Below are positions 9,423 through 18,370 of a stretch of DNA of 64,000 bases, one piece after another. Source of the DNA: Pseudomonadota bacterium (GTDB lineage: Bacteria; Desulfobacterota; Desulfobulbia; Desulfobulbales; Desulfocapsaceae); the NCBI GenBank assembly GCA_018821985.1, contig JAHJKP010000035.1, positions 61,942 through 125,941 on the forward strand, in the 5' to 3' direction. Position 1 is the first letter of the stretch, and every line of letters starts with the position of its first letter. The notes beneath the pieces were generated by a model. The model was not told where the DNA came from. It ran no database searches and worked only from the letters and a program-made list of their open reading frames with translations. The position numbers and the translations under genes are program-made.

Positions 9423-9857
9423 ATGAAACCCTTTTCTCTCGACACCGTACTCAACCATAGAAAAAACCTCGAGACTCAGGCCATCCAACGTCTGGTCAAG
9501 GCACGGACAGAAGAGGACAGCGTACAACGCCAACTCAGCAAGGAAAAAGAAATCCTGACAACCCTGATTGAGACCCTTGCCAGAGAGCAGACCTTGGGGA
9601 TTGAAGTGGTCAAACTGGCACAATTCGAGCAGCGGATCAACCTGATTGAAAAACAGGTGGTGGCATTGCAGACCATCCTGCAGAATAAAAAAGAGGCCGT
9701 GACCCGGGCCCAGGAACAGTTGATCTCCAGAAGCAAAGACCGAAAAATAATGGAAACACTGCAAGAGAAACAAGATGAGGCCTGGCAACAGTATCTGAAC
9801 CAGAAAGAGACAGCCACCCTTGATGAGATCGCCGTCATCTTTCACAATAGAGAATGA
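9423..9857 (+). CDS. fliJ: flagellar export protein FliJ
   Basis: A 144-residue protein almost entirely predicted as antiparallel coiled coil, as expected for FliJ, the gamma-subunit-like stalk of the FliI hexamer that links it to FlhA. It starts MKPFSLDTVLNHRKNLET, typical of the family. Sequence conservation in this family is low, so the call leans on the position directly after fliI, the size and the coiled-coil composition. Confidence 0.88.
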   Translation: MKPFSLDTVLNHRKNLETQAIQRLVKARTEEDSVQRQLSKEKEILTTLIETLAREQTLGIEVVKLAQFEQRINLIEKQVVALQTILQNKKEAVTRAQEQLISRSKDRKIMETLQEKQDEAWQQYLNQKETATLDEIAVIFHNRE

Positions 9858-9882
9858 AAATCCTTTACCCCTCGACGCAATC

Positions 9883-10446
9883 ATGAAAAAAATATCCTTT
9901 CTCCTTCTTCTATCCTCCTTGTCCCTGACTGCCCTCCTCTATCCCGTCGCATCAACAGTTGCGGCGGAACAAAAAGAAGCAACAAGCACCACAACGGAAG
10001 CAGACCAGAAAAAGTCCTATTCCTCGGTGGATGAACGCCGACTCTTCAACACCCTTGAACAGGAAAGGGCTGGTTTGCAAGAAAAAATAAAAGTATTGGC
10101 CGACAAGGAAAAGGAACTAAAGACCCTGGCACAAGAGGTCGATAAGAAATTTGAACAAATGGATAACAAGATTAAGGAGCTCAAAAAGGTTCAGCAAAAA
10201 ACTGAAGAACTGCTGGCCCTGAAAGATCAGGCGGAACTGAATAAAATAAAAGAATTGAGCAAAATTTATGCCAAGATGTCCCCGGAAAAAGCCGCTCTAG
10301 CCCTGAGCAGTCTGAAGGATCAACAATTGGCAGCTGACCTTATTGCTAACATGAAAACAAAATCTGCGGCCAAGATACTGGAACAACTTGATAAACTGAA
10401 AGCAGCATCCTTGACCACAAGATTATCTACCCTCTCACCGGAGTAA
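9883..10446 (+). CDS. MotE-like (MgtE N-domain) periplasmic coiled-coil protein
   Basis: A 187-residue protein with a signal peptide or N-terminal anchor (residues 1-28), a long charged coiled coil (about 50-120), and a C-terminal MgtE-type intracellular-domain-like segment (IYAKMSPEKAALALSSLKDQ, then AADLIANMKTKSAAKILEQL). This architecture is that of the MotE-like proteins found between fliJ and fliK in many delta- and epsilonproteobacteria, where they act as a periplasmic chaperone or scaffold for the stator or hook genes. The start at 9883 is preferred over upstream ATGs because it begins the signal sequence (MKKISFLLLL). It overlaps nothing and precedes fliK by 6 bp. Confidence 0.8.
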   Translation: MKKISFLLLLSSLSLTALLYPVASTVAAEQKEATSTTTEADQKKSYSSVDERRLFNTLEQERAGLQEKIKVLADKEKELKTLAQEVDKKFEQMDNKIKELKKVQQKTEELLALKDQAELNKIKELSKIYAKMSPEKAALALSSLKDQQLAADLIANMKTKSAAKILEQLDKLKAASLTTRLSTLSPE

Positions 10447-10452
10447 AGTATT

Positions 10453-11997
10453 ATGGAAGCATCCCTCTCTGTCTCACCGGCGCCAATGCCACCACAGCAA
10501 GCAGCACCTCAAGCAAGCCTGACAACAGATGAGGGTACCCCCTTTACCGCAGTTCTGTCAGCGGCGAAAAACGCACACGAAGAGAGCCGGGAAGAGACCG
10601 AAAATCCTGATTCTGAATCCTCACCAGACACCCCCAGCCAGCAGGAAATGCTCATGGCCTCGGAGCTGACTGCTCTTTCTTTTCAGGACAGCTCAGCCCT
10701 CAATATCAGTCAACTTATTCCAGGACAGGATATCACAGCAACTTTCACCAACAGCACTGATGCTGGGTCCCCCATTATTTTGTCTTCCGGCGACTTCCAA
10801 CAATTCCAAACAATACCAGCAGCAGAGGGACAAACTGCCAGCGACCTTGCCCCAATAGCCACAGGGGAAAAGGCACCAGGCTTTCAATTCCAGGCAATGC
10901 TGGCAACAAAAGGACAAACCATAAACGACCTTGCCCCAATAGCCACAGGGGAAAAGACAACAGGCATTCAATTCCAGACAATGGTGGCAGCAAAAGGACA
11001 GACCATAAGCGACCTTGCCCCAATAGCCACAGGGGAAAAGGCACCAACCGTTCTCAACAAAAACGAGACCCTTTTAAGCCAACAATTACAAGCCATCCTT
11101 ACCGCTGACTCCCAAGATAGCATTGCCATTCATGCTTCTTTCCAGTCGTCGCTGACTGAAGCCCTAAATACCCTTTCATCCCCGTATCTCCAGTCTGCTG
11201 CCGGCACACCCAACGTTTCCCTGTCAGCTGCCCATACAACCATACTCGAAAAAACAGCTGACGGAACAGTGAAGATAGACACCCTTGAGGGTGTCCGCCA
11301 GAACATGGAAGAACAATACCTGACTGCCAAAACCGAGGCCCTGTCTGACAAAAACAATGCCAGAAACCAACAACAAGAGACTGGACAGCAAGAAAATAGC
11401 GCCAAGCAGCAAAACAACCCAACTCTGACCACTTTACTTAACAATAGCGAGCAAACAGGTCCGTTCATCCTCAGCACTCCTGGAGCTCAGGCACCTGCCT
11501 TAACGCCGGTCAACAGCCCTGCTTCTCCCCCTGCGACTTACGCACCAGGCGCTCCTGTGCCCGCGGAAGAAATCATCTCTCACCTTGTTGACCGTTTCGG
11601 CAGCAATCCCCGGCTGCAAACCAGCAAGATCAGCCTGAATCTCAATCCAGCCGAACTGGGAGCGCTCAAGATTGACATCATGGTCAAAGGTGACTCCATC
11701 AAGGCACATATTATCGCCAACAGTCAGCAGATCCAGGATACTATTGAGAAGCATATGCCAAAACTCCGGACCATCCTTGAACAACAGGGCTTCACCATTG
11801 AAGATTTTCAGGTGACCCTGGAGTCGACAAGTTCTGATTCCAATGATTTTTTTCAGCAACAATTCTCTTCCAAACAAGATTCAGCGTCACAGACAACACT
11901 CGCCAGTGGCGAAACTTCTTTTGATCTCTCTTTGAATTCAGCAGAAGAGATCCTGAGCAACGCCTCCATGGAATCAGGCATCAACCTGAGCATATAA
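10453..11997 (+). CDS. fliK: flagellar hook-length control protein FliK
   Basis: A 514-residue secreted ruler protein. The N-terminal 370 residues are low-complexity, rich in Ser, Thr, Gln and Ala. The C-terminal Flg_hook domain (about 375-465) carries the family core LNLNPAELGALKIDIMVKG and the following amphipathic helix. Residues 118-201 are three tandem 28-residue repeats containing DLAPIATGEK. Such repeats would alter ruler length directly. Its position before flgD and flgE is canonical. Confidence 0.93.
   Translation: MEASLSVSPAPMPPQQAAPQASLTTDEGTPFTAVLSAAKNAHEESREETENPDSESSPDTPSQQEMLMASELTALSFQDSSALNISQLIPGQDITATFTNSTDAGSPIILSSGDFQQFQTIPAAEGQTASDLAPIATGEKAPGFQFQAMLATKGQTINDLAPIATGEKTTGIQFQTMVAAKGQTISDLAPIATGEKAPTVLNKNETLLSQQLQAILTADSQDSIAIHASFQSSLTEALNTLSSPYLQSAAGTPNVSLSAAHTTILEKTADGTVKIDTLEGVRQNMEEQYLTAKTEALSDKNNARNQQQETGQQENSAKQQNNPTLTTLLNNSEQTGPFILSTPGAQAPALTPVNSPASPPATYAPGAPVPAEEIISHLVDRFGSNPRLQTSKISLNLNPAELGALKIDIMVKGDSIKAHIIANSQQIQDTIEKHMPKLRTILEQQGFTIEDFQVTLESTSSDSNDFFQQQFSSKQDSASQTTLASGETSFDLSLNSAEEILSNASMESGINLSI
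10804..11055 (+). repeat. three tandem 84-bp repeats inside fliK
   Basis: In-frame units at 10804-10887, 10888-10971 and 10972-11055 each encode 28 residues that start FQ, contain GQT and end around DLAPIATGEK. The core from the GACCTTGCCCCAATAGCCAC segment through the following AGGGGAAAA is identical at DNA level in all three, so duplication is recent or maintained by recombination. Confidence 0.95.
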
Positions 11998-12008
11998 GTG
12001 AAATAATC

Positions 12009-12842
12009 ATGACTACAATTTCCCCTGACACATATTCATTTTCCACCGCAGCGGCCACCAGCACCACTTCCACTGCCGCCAATACAAGCATTATGGGAAA
12101 AGAGGATTTTCTCATTCTGCTCGTAGCTCAATTAAAAAATCAGGATCCGCTGAACCCCGAAGACCCCACTGCATTTACCGCCCAGCTCGCCCAGTTCAGT
12201 TCCCTGGAACAACTTACCAACCTGAATAAAAGTATGGAAGGATTGACAACTGCCCAAGCCAATTCTGAGAGGCTTTCAGCCCTCAGCCTGATCGGCAAAA
12301 ATATCTCCTACAACGGCAGCGCATTCAACTTTGAAGGTCAGCCGGTCGAGATGGGCTACCAAATAGACGGCACTGCCTCCAGCGTCACCCTTTCCATTCA
12401 GAATTCCGAGGGCAAGACAGTAAATACCATTCAGGCTTCGGCCGCCGAACTTGGTGCCGGCAATCATTTTATCACCTGGGACGGTACTGATCAAAATGGT
12501 AATCTTGTAGCCAATGGCAAGTACAAGATTGTTCTCCAGGCTAACGCCGCAGGAGAAAACTCCAGTATTGCCGCTGCCCCTCTCATCAAATCAGAGGTAA
12601 CGGGCGTTGATTTAAGCAGTGGGATGATTACCACCAAAGACGGCGAGGTTCTTTTCATGAACATCATAGGGGTATCCGAACCAGCAAACAGCTTACAGAA
12701 CACCACTCTCACAAACACCAACAGCATTAATGCCGCCACAGGGACAGTGGCCTCTTTACTCACAGAGAACGCTCCGGTCACGGATAATGGACAGACAGCA
12801 CAGGACATTATCGATCGTTTCATTCAACAAACCCAACCCTGA
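12009..12842 (+). CDS. flgD: flagellar hook cap/assembly protein FlgD
   Basis: A 277-residue hook-capping protein required to polymerise FlgE. The N-terminal signature KEDFLILLVAQLKNQDPLNP and QLAQFSSLEQLTNLN is intact (about residues 30-75). The C-terminal region has the FlgD Ig-like fold (ITWDGTDQNGNLVANGKYKI). It starts 11 bp after fliK and is followed by flgE, the subunit it caps. Confidence 0.97.
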   Translation: MTTISPDTYSFSTAAATSTTSTAANTSIMGKEDFLILLVAQLKNQDPLNPEDPTAFTAQLAQFSSLEQLTNLNKSMEGLTTAQANSERLSALSLIGKNISYNGSAFNFEGQPVEMGYQIDGTASSVTLSIQNSEGKTVNTIQASAAELGAGNHFITWDGTDQNGNLVANGKYKIVLQANAAGENSSIAAAPLIKSEVTGVDLSSGMITTKDGEVLFMNIIGVSEPANSLQNTTLTNTNSINAATGTVASLLTENAPVTDNGQTAQDIIDRFIQQTQP

Positions 12843-12889
12843 ACCGGCAACCAGCAAGAATCACCGGGACATAAAAGGAGACATCAACC

Positions 12890-14176
12890 ATGGGCATCAC
12901 CAGCGCACTGTACAGCGGAGTCAGCGGACTCAACACTAATTCACAGGCCATGAGCGTTATCGGCAACAACCTGGCCAACACCAACACCGTCGGTTTCAAA
13001 GGTTCACGTACCATTTTCTCCGACCTGCTTTCAAGCACTGTCTTTGGTTCTGGAGGTGCATCTCAGGTTGGACGTGGTGTCGGTATGTCCAAGGTTGACA
13101 GTATCTTCAGTCAGGGGACCTTCGAATCCACCGAATCTGATACCGATCTGGCCATCGAAGGAAATGGCTTCTTCATGCTGAAGGAACCTGGCAATAACAC
13201 CACTTATTATTCACGTGCCGGGGCCTTTCGCTTTAATGAAGACGGCTTTCTGGTGAACCCCGAAGGTTTCCGGGTTCAAGGGAAAGGTTTTGACGCTAAC
13301 GGAGAACTCCTTGCCGGCGACCCGGGAGACATCAGGGTGGAAAGCGTGGGCCTAGTGCCGGCAAACGTCACCGACACCATAACCATAACCAGCAACCTCG
13401 ATGCCAGCACCGTTCCCATTGCCCCTGCCATACTGTTTGACCCGGTGGATCCTGCTACATACGACTATGCCTCCTCCACCCAGACCTATGACACCCTGGG
13501 CAACCCCCATCTGGTGACCACTTATTTCCGCAAGGATCCAATCGTTTCCCCCCCCACCTGGAATTGGTACTGGAGCGCGGAAGACACCGCCGGACTGCCT
13601 CTTGGCAGTGCAGCGGGAGATCCCCCCGAGGGACAGATCGTTTTTACTGCTGACGGTAAACTGGATACAACCATTGTCGGAAACGGTACCGGGGCCATTG
13701 CTGCAGCGGATCTCGCCTGGGATAATGGTTCCACTGACACCGGCATAACCTTGACTTTTGACACCACTCAATTCAATAATGCCTCAAAAGTCATTTCTCA
13801 AAACCAGAATGGCTACAGCTCAGGCAATCTCACCAATGTCAACATTAACAACGATGGCATTGTTATCGCCTCGTATTCCAATGGACAACAGACAAAAATA
13901 GCCAACATAACCCTGGCCAAATTCACTAACCCCAATGGACTTGACCTGGTAGGCAGCAACCTGTTTTTAGCCTCCGACACCTCCGGTGTGCCCCGGGTCG
14001 GCCTTCCTGGCCCGGAGTTAGGCAAGGTCTTCACCAACTCTCTGGAGCAGTCCAATGTGGATATGGGCAAGGAGTTTGTGAACATGATCACAGTGCAGCG
14101 CGGCTTTCAGGCAAATTCAAAAATCATCACCACCGTTGACGAACTGCTTGGCGAATTGATCAATCTTAAACGATAG
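12890..14176 (+). CDS. flgE: flagellar hook protein FlgE
   Basis: A 428-residue hook subunit. The N-terminal D0 motif (NTNSQAMSVIGNNLANTNTV), the LAIEGNGFFMLKE segment and the C-terminal SNVDMGKEFVNMITVQRGFQ helix define the family. An AAAGGAG lies 11 bp upstream. It closes the first operon: a strong terminator follows at 14208. Confidence 0.97.
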   Translation: MGITSALYSGVSGLNTNSQAMSVIGNNLANTNTVGFKGSRTIFSDLLSSTVFGSGGASQVGRGVGMSKVDSIFSQGTFESTESDTDLAIEGNGFFMLKEPGNNTTYYSRAGAFRFNEDGFLVNPEGFRVQGKGFDANGELLAGDPGDIRVESVGLVPANVTDTITITSNLDASTVPIAPAILFDPVDPATYDYASSTQTYDTLGNPHLVTTYFRKDPIVSPPTWNWYWSAEDTAGLPLGSAAGDPPEGQIVFTADGKLDTTIVGNGTGAIAAADLAWDNGSTDTGITLTFDTTQFNNASKVISQNQNGYSSGNLTNVNINNDGIVIASYSNGQQTKIANITLAKFTNPNGLDLVGSNLFLASDTSGVPRVGLPGPELGKVFTNSLEQSNVDMGKEFVNMITVQRGFQANSKIITTVDELLGELINLKR

Positions 14177-14207
14177 AATCAAAAAGTTTAGTCAATTTCT
14201 TGACAAC

Positions 14208-14251
14208 AAAAAAAGGGCCACTGGTTTCATGTAATCAGTGGCCCTTTTTTT
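14208..14251 (+). terminator. Rho-independent terminator after flgE
   Basis: Stem GGGCCACTG (14215-14223) pairs perfectly with CAGTGGCCC (14236-14244), followed by T7; an A7 run on the left makes it usable in both directions. It separates the flgB-flgE operon from motA. Confidence 0.93.
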
Positions 14252-14334
14252 ATTCTTGCAACTACCCTCAATAATATCAAGGTTTCAACCCGTTACCAGC
14301 ACAGCAAGCCAATGACAGGCCTTATAAAATATTT

Positions 14335-14350
14335 TGGAATAGAAATTGCA
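14335..14350 (+). promoter_or_regulatory. sigma-54-type promoter upstream of motA
   Basis: TGGAATAGAAATTGCA has GG (14336-14337) and GC (14348-14349) exactly 10 bp apart and differs from the promoter at 640-655 at only two positions. The predicted start near 14361 falls in a 9-bp inverted repeat (TTTTATGCA / TGCATAAAA). The transcript would have a 5' leader of about 210 nt containing repeat copy B. Confidence 0.65.
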
Positions 14351-14393
14351 AACTTGAGTTTTATGCAATTAAATCGTATGATGCATAAAATTT

Positions 14394-14447
14394 AGAAACC
14401 GTAACAAAATGGCTATGATAATTCCTAACCATTTCATTACGACTCCT
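14394..14447 (-). repeat. palindromic repeat, copy B (upstream of motA)
   Basis: Imperfect arms AGAAACCGTAACAAAATG (14394-14411) and CATTTCATTACGACTCCT (14430-14447), spacer 18 nt, followed by TATGCCG as in copy A. It lies in the leader of the motA transcript. Orientation is the same as copy A and opposite to copies C-F. Confidence 0.65.
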
Positions 14448-14569
14448 TATGCCGGTTACTATATTTCAAAGACAGACGTATAATGAACCTGAGATGATAA
14501 CAGACAAGGAATATCTTGTCCCGGCAGCCTTTTTTTTACCTTTTTTCATTCACATGGAGGTAGCATTTC

Positions 14570-15337
14570 TTGGATCTCTCAACCATTATCGGAATGGTTG
14601 TCGCCTTCGCCCTGATGCTCTGGGCAATCATGATGGGCGGCCCCCTTTCCATTTTTATCGATCCCCCATCAATGGCCATTGTTTTTGGTGGTACCATCGG
14701 CACAGTCTTTATCCACTACCCCTTCGCCAACGTCTTCGGGGCTGTCAACGTGGCCAAAAAGACATTTCTTCACAAAGAAGCTTCCACCAATGAGCTGATT
14801 ATCCAACTCATGGAGTTCGCCAACAAGGCCCGAAAAGAAGGGATCCTCTCTCTGCAGGGCATGATGGAAAAAGTGAATGATGATTTTCTCCTCAAGGCCA
14901 TGCAGATGGCGGTGGATGGACAGGAACCGGAAACTCTGCGCCGCATGCTCAACACCGAGATCAGCTACATCCAGGAACGGCACAGCAAGGGAGCAGCTAT
15001 CTTCACCGCCCTTGCCGCGTATGCCCCGGCCATGGGCATGATTGGTACCCTTATCGGTCTGGTGCAGATGCTGCAGAACATGGATGACCCGAGCTCCATT
15101 GGCCCGGCCATGGCCGTTGCCCTGCTGACCACCTTTTATGGTGCGGTTCTTGCCAATGTGCTCTTTACTCCCATGGCCGGAAAACTCAAGACTCGGTCCG
15201 CCTCTGAGGTACTGCTCAAGACCCTGATCATCGAAGGGATGCAGTCCATCCTCTCCGGCGAAAACCCCCGCATCATGGAGCAGAAACTGCATGCATTCAT
15301 TGCCCCCAAGATGCGGGCATCAACCTTTAAAAAATAA
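14570..15337 (+). CDS. motA: flagellar motor stator protein MotA (PomA-like)
   Basis: A 255-residue proton- or sodium-channel stator subunit. Four membrane helices are visible (near residues 5-22, 32-52, 147-168, 178-200), with the large cytoplasmic loop between helices 2 and 3. The start MDLSTIIGMVVAF and the AYAPAMGMIGTLIGLVQML segment resemble PomA. Translation must begin at the TTG at 14570: GGAGG lies 9 bp upstream and no ATG fits the frame. The product pairs with MotB, encoded 14 bp downstream. Ion specificity cannot be read securely from sequence. Confidence 0.95.
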   Translation: MDLSTIIGMVVAFALMLWAIMMGGPLSIFIDPPSMAIVFGGTIGTVFIHYPFANVFGAVNVAKKTFLHKEASTNELIIQLMEFANKARKEGILSLQGMMEKVNDDFLLKAMQMAVDGQEPETLRRMLNTEISYIQERHSKGAAIFTALAAYAPAMGMIGTLIGLVQMLQNMDDPSSIGPAMAVALLTTFYGAVLANVLFTPMAGKLKTRSASEVLLKTLIIEGMQSILSGENPRIMEQKLHAFIAPKMRASTFKK

Positions 15338-15351
15338 TTCAGGGTCCTCCC

Positions 15352-16125
15352 ATGGCTGACGAAGAAGAACATAAATGTCCAGAACCTGAAGGTGGCGGTG
15401 GCGCCCCCGAATGGATGGTCACCTACTCGGATATGGTTACCTTGTTGCTCACCTTTTTCATCCTCCTGGTCTCCATGGCCAGTATGGACCGGGTGAAATT
15501 CTCGGCGGCCTCGGCCTCGCTCAAAAGCGCCTTTGGTACCGGTGCAGGTTCAGCCTCTCAAAACGAATTCAAGATTCAGACCATTCCGTCTATACCCAGC
15601 ACCCAATTTGCCCCCATTCAAAGTGACTCGGTAGCTAAGATTCAAAAACGGATTGAGACAGAGATCAAGGCGCTTAAAATCCAAAACGCTGTTGAACTGA
15701 TCCAGAGGGATGATGACACCATCATCCTTCGTCTCGATGAGGCCGTCCTTTTTAAACCCGATCAGTCCCGGGTCTCTCCTGAGGCCTATCCTCTCTTGCG
15801 TCAAATTGCCGACATCATCCGCCCCATCCCCATGCGCCTGCGCATCGAAGGGCATACTGACGACACCCTGGTCCCCAAGGGCGAAAGGGATAATTGGGAT
15901 CTCTCCATTGACCGCTCAGTATCGGTGCTCAGGTTTTTCACAAAAAGCAAACTTCTACCCCTTGACCGAATGAGCGCAGTAGGCTATGGCTATGAACGAC
16001 CCATTGTACCTAATACCTCGGAACAAAATCGCGCCAAGAACCGCCGGGTCGATTTTGTCCTGCGCGCCAATACGAAACTGGGACTGGGCAATAGCGGAAC
16101 CAAGGCTGGAGAGATTCCGCTCTAG
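15352..16125 (+). CDS. motB: flagellar motor stator protein MotB (OmpA-like)
   Basis: A 257-residue stator subunit anchored to peptidoglycan. A single membrane helix (about residues 27-46) carries the ion-binding D27 in YSDMVTLLL. The plug and linker lead to an OmpA/MotB peptidoglycan-binding domain (about 140-250) with IEGHTDD and NRRVDFVL motifs. It forms the channel with MotA. Downstream is fliL, whose product assists stators. Confidence 0.96.
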   Translation: MADEEEHKCPEPEGGGGAPEWMVTYSDMVTLLLTFFILLVSMASMDRVKFSAASASLKSAFGTGAGSASQNEFKIQTIPSIPSTQFAPIQSDSVAKIQKRIETEIKALKIQNAVELIQRDDDTIILRLDEAVLFKPDQSRVSPEAYPLLRQIADIIRPIPMRLRIEGHTDDTLVPKGERDNWDLSIDRSVSVLRFFTKSKLLPLDRMSAVGYGYERPIVPNTSEQNRAKNRRVDFVLRANTKLGLGNSGTKAGEIPL

Positions 16126-16202
16126 TCATATATCTAAATTATCTACTCGTTAGAGAACATAACGTACGCTTTTTTTCTTTCAACCTAAAGGACTCACCAA
16201 AC

Positions 16203-16766
16203 ATGGCTGATAATAAAGATGCCAAGAAACAGGAAGACGCCTCTGTTGATCAGGGCGCCAAGAAGAAAAAGCTCATCATCATTGGCGGAGCTGCCCTGCT
16301 GCTGCTTATCATTATTGGGGTTGTCACCTTTTTTCTCCTGAAAAAAAACGATACCAGCAACAAAACAGCTGAAAATTCCGAGGCTGCCGTTCAAATACCA
16401 GGTTTAAATCCACCCGCAGCTATTGGTCCTATGATTGAGATAAAGGAGTTTGTTGTCAATATTATCAGTGAAGTGGACAGGCACTATGTGAAGGCCTCCT
16501 TAACCATTGAACTCGTCAATAATCCGACAGTGGCAGATAAAGACACAAAAGCAACCGGCAACGATCTGGCCAAGGAAGAGGCCACCCAGCGTATGGCCCA
16601 GATTCGCGACAGCATCCTTCTTCTTATTGGCAACAAAACCTATGAAGAGCTCCAGGATCTGCAAGGGAAAAAACAACTCAAGGCTGAACTGGCCAGTAAA
16701 ATCAATTCGATCCTCCGAAACGGTCAGGTAAAAGAAATCTACTTCACAGATTTTGTTGTTCAATGA
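16203..16766 (+). CDS. fliL: flagellar basal body-associated protein FliL
   Basis: A 187-residue single-pass membrane protein: lysine-rich cytoplasmic N-terminus, membrane helix at about 24-46, and a periplasmic FliL domain (MIEIKEFVVNI, HYVKASLTIEL, IRDSILLLIGNKTYEELQ, VKEIYFTDFVVQ). FliL stabilises stators around the rotor. It lies between the stator genes and fliM. Confidence 0.95.
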   Translation: MADNKDAKKQEDASVDQGAKKKKLIIIGGAALLLLIIIGVVTFFLLKKNDTSNKTAENSEAAVQIPGLNPPAAIGPMIEIKEFVVNIISEVDRHYVKASLTIELVNNPTVADKDTKATGNDLAKEEATQRMAQIRDSILLLIGNKTYEELQDLQGKKQLKAELASKINSILRNGQVKEIYFTDFVVQ

Positions 16767-16782
16767 GTATGGCTTCTGAGGT

Positions 16783-16837
16783 GGATAGCCTGTAGTTTTA
16801 CCGGCTGTCAGCTATCCGTTCCCTGGAAACTATCCAC
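16783..16837 (+). promoter_or_regulatory. possible competing hairpins in the fliL-fliM gap
   Basis: GGATAGC (16783-16789) can pair with GCTATCC (16811-16817), or the overlapping GTGGATAG (16781-16788) with CTATCCAC (16830-16837). The two pairings exclude each other. No U-tract follows, so this is not an ordinary terminator. It could be a processing or attenuation structure, or chance. Confidence 0.3.
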
Positions 16838-16895
16838 TTGCTCGTTGAAACACCTGCATAATTACCAATAATCAACAAATCAATCGGGGACAGCA

Positions 16896-17876
16896 GTGGA
16901 ACCACTCCTTTCCAAAAATGAAATTGCCGATCTGCTTCGTGCCATCAAAGAAGGTCATATTGCCACAGATGCTACGGAACCAGAACAGGCGGCAAAATTT
17001 ACCAACGCCAAATCAATCGATCTCTTTCATGCAACCAATAAGAGCAGCCACCAACAGCGAATTCCCAATTTTGACATCATCCTCGACTCTTTTGCCCAGA
17101 ACTATTCAATCTCACTGACCAACCAACTGCAGCGAACCTTCACCATCAGTCGTATCGACATAGAATCCGCCATTTTCAACGAGTTCATGACCGATCCGAA
17201 AAACTCCGGAGCCATAGGAGTTATCAATCTTGATCCCTTAAAATATGGGGCTCTGTTAATCTTTAATCAACAGCTTTCTTTCACCATGATCGAAATCATG
17301 CTGGGTGCCTCCAGTGAGATTGACCCTGTAAAACTTGATCGCAAGCTGACGACCATTGAACTCAATATCCTCAAGTCAGTAATGACCAAGGCCTGTGAAA
17401 ACCTGACCAAGGCCATGAGCCCCTTAATAAATCTCAATTCATCACTCATCAAGATTGAGAATAACCCCAGGCTTGTGTCTATCACCGATCCCGAGTCAGA
17501 AGTTCTTATCTGTCGTTTCCAGGTTAAAATTGGAAGTCTTTCCGGAGAATTAAAGATGCTTTTCCCCGTCGCCACTCTAGAACCACTCAGAGAGCGGCTC
17601 AAAGATCTGCTCTCGGTCAGAACCAGCCATTTCAGTGAATGGTCCAGACTAATAATGGATCAGATCCTGGAGATGCCAACCACAATCATTGCCCAATCCG
17701 GAGCCCTGACCTTACCCCTGCACAAGGTACTTGCTTTCAAAAAAGGTGATATTATTCCCCTTGATTATGACCCCAACGCCCCACTAAAGGTGCTCATTGA
17801 AGACAATTTAAAATTTTTTGCACGACCCGGAGTACACGCCGGGAAAAAAGCAATTAACCTGACCGGTGTCTACTGA
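16896..17876 (+). CDS. fliM: flagellar motor switch protein FliM
   Basis: A 326-residue C-ring protein that binds CheY-P. The N-terminal CheY-binding peptide LLSKNEIADLLRAI, the middle domain (FAQNYSISLTNQLQRT, LDRKLTTIELNIL) and the C-terminal SpoA-like domain (VLAFKKGDIIPLDYDP) are all present. It starts with GTG at 16896, with GGGGA 5 bp upstream. It is followed by fliN, its C-ring partner. Confidence 0.96.
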   Translation: MEPLLSKNEIADLLRAIKEGHIATDATEPEQAAKFTNAKSIDLFHATNKSSHQQRIPNFDIILDSFAQNYSISLTNQLQRTFTISRIDIESAIFNEFMTDPKNSGAIGVINLDPLKYGALLIFNQQLSFTMIEIMLGASSEIDPVKLDRKLTTIELNILKSVMTKACENLTKAMSPLINLNSSLIKIENNPRLVSITDPESEVLICRFQVKIGSLSGELKMLFPVATLEPLRERLKDLLSVRTSHFSEWSRLIMDQILEMPTTIIAQSGALTLPLHKVLAFKKGDIIPLDYDPNAPLKVLIEDNLKFFARPGVHAGKKAINLTGVY

Positions 17877-17967
17877 TAATAGTCAGGAATGCAGCAAAAC
17901 CCGCAGCGATGGTTATTTTATAACGAAGTTCAAGGAACAAACCATAAAATCAATAAATGTGAATACA

Positions 17968-18348
17968 ATGAATGGAAAACCAGACCCAGAGGAGCTGAAA
18001 GAGCTTCTGCAAGACGATAAGACCATCCAGACAAATCCAGGAGCGCACGAAAAGCACCCAACTGCTTCACACAGTGGAGAAGGGAGCAACCGTGGTCTTG
18101 AGTTTCTTTACGATGTTCCCCTGCAGATCTCAGTTGAACTGGGGCGCAGTAAAATCCTACTCCGCGACCTTTTGAAAATGGGTGAGGGGTATGTTATCGA
18201 ACTGGACAAGCTGGCGGGCGAACCTTTAGACCTCTACGTCAACTCCCGGCTGATCGCCAGAGGGGAAGCGGTAATGGTAGGAGACAAATTCGGTATCAGG
18301 CTAACAGACGTGGTCAGCACTGCTGATCGTGTCGAAAATCTTGGATAA
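17968..18348 (+). CDS. fliN: flagellar motor switch protein FliN
   Basis: 126 residues from the ATG at 17968. The C-terminal SpoA domain (VPLQISVELGRSKILLRDLL, GEPLDLYVNSRLIARGEAVM, GIRLTDVVS) is the FliN hallmark. A reading frame open to a GTG at 17866, overlapping the fliM stop, would add 34 residues unlike any FliN; the segment from MNGKPDPEELKELLQDD looks like a normal N-terminus. Neither start has a clear Shine-Dalgarno, so the start is uncertain. Confidence 0.93.
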   Translation: MNGKPDPEELKELLQDDKTIQTNPGAHEKHPTASHSGEGSNRGLEFLYDVPLQISVELGRSKILLRDLLKMGEGYVIELDKLAGEPLDLYVNSRLIARGEAVMVGDKFGIRLTDVVSTADRVENLG

Positions 18349-18370
18349 GCAAAGAAGAGTTGAACGTCAT

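Larger units (their letters stand above)
14177..14569. other. flgE-motA intergenic region
   Basis: This 393-bp gap separates two flagellar operons. It holds a terminator (14208-14251), a sigma-54-type promoter (14335-14350), a 9-bp inverted repeat at the predicted transcription start (14359-14367 with 14382-14390), and palindromic repeat copy B (14394-14447). I see no gene in it. Confidence 0.85.
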
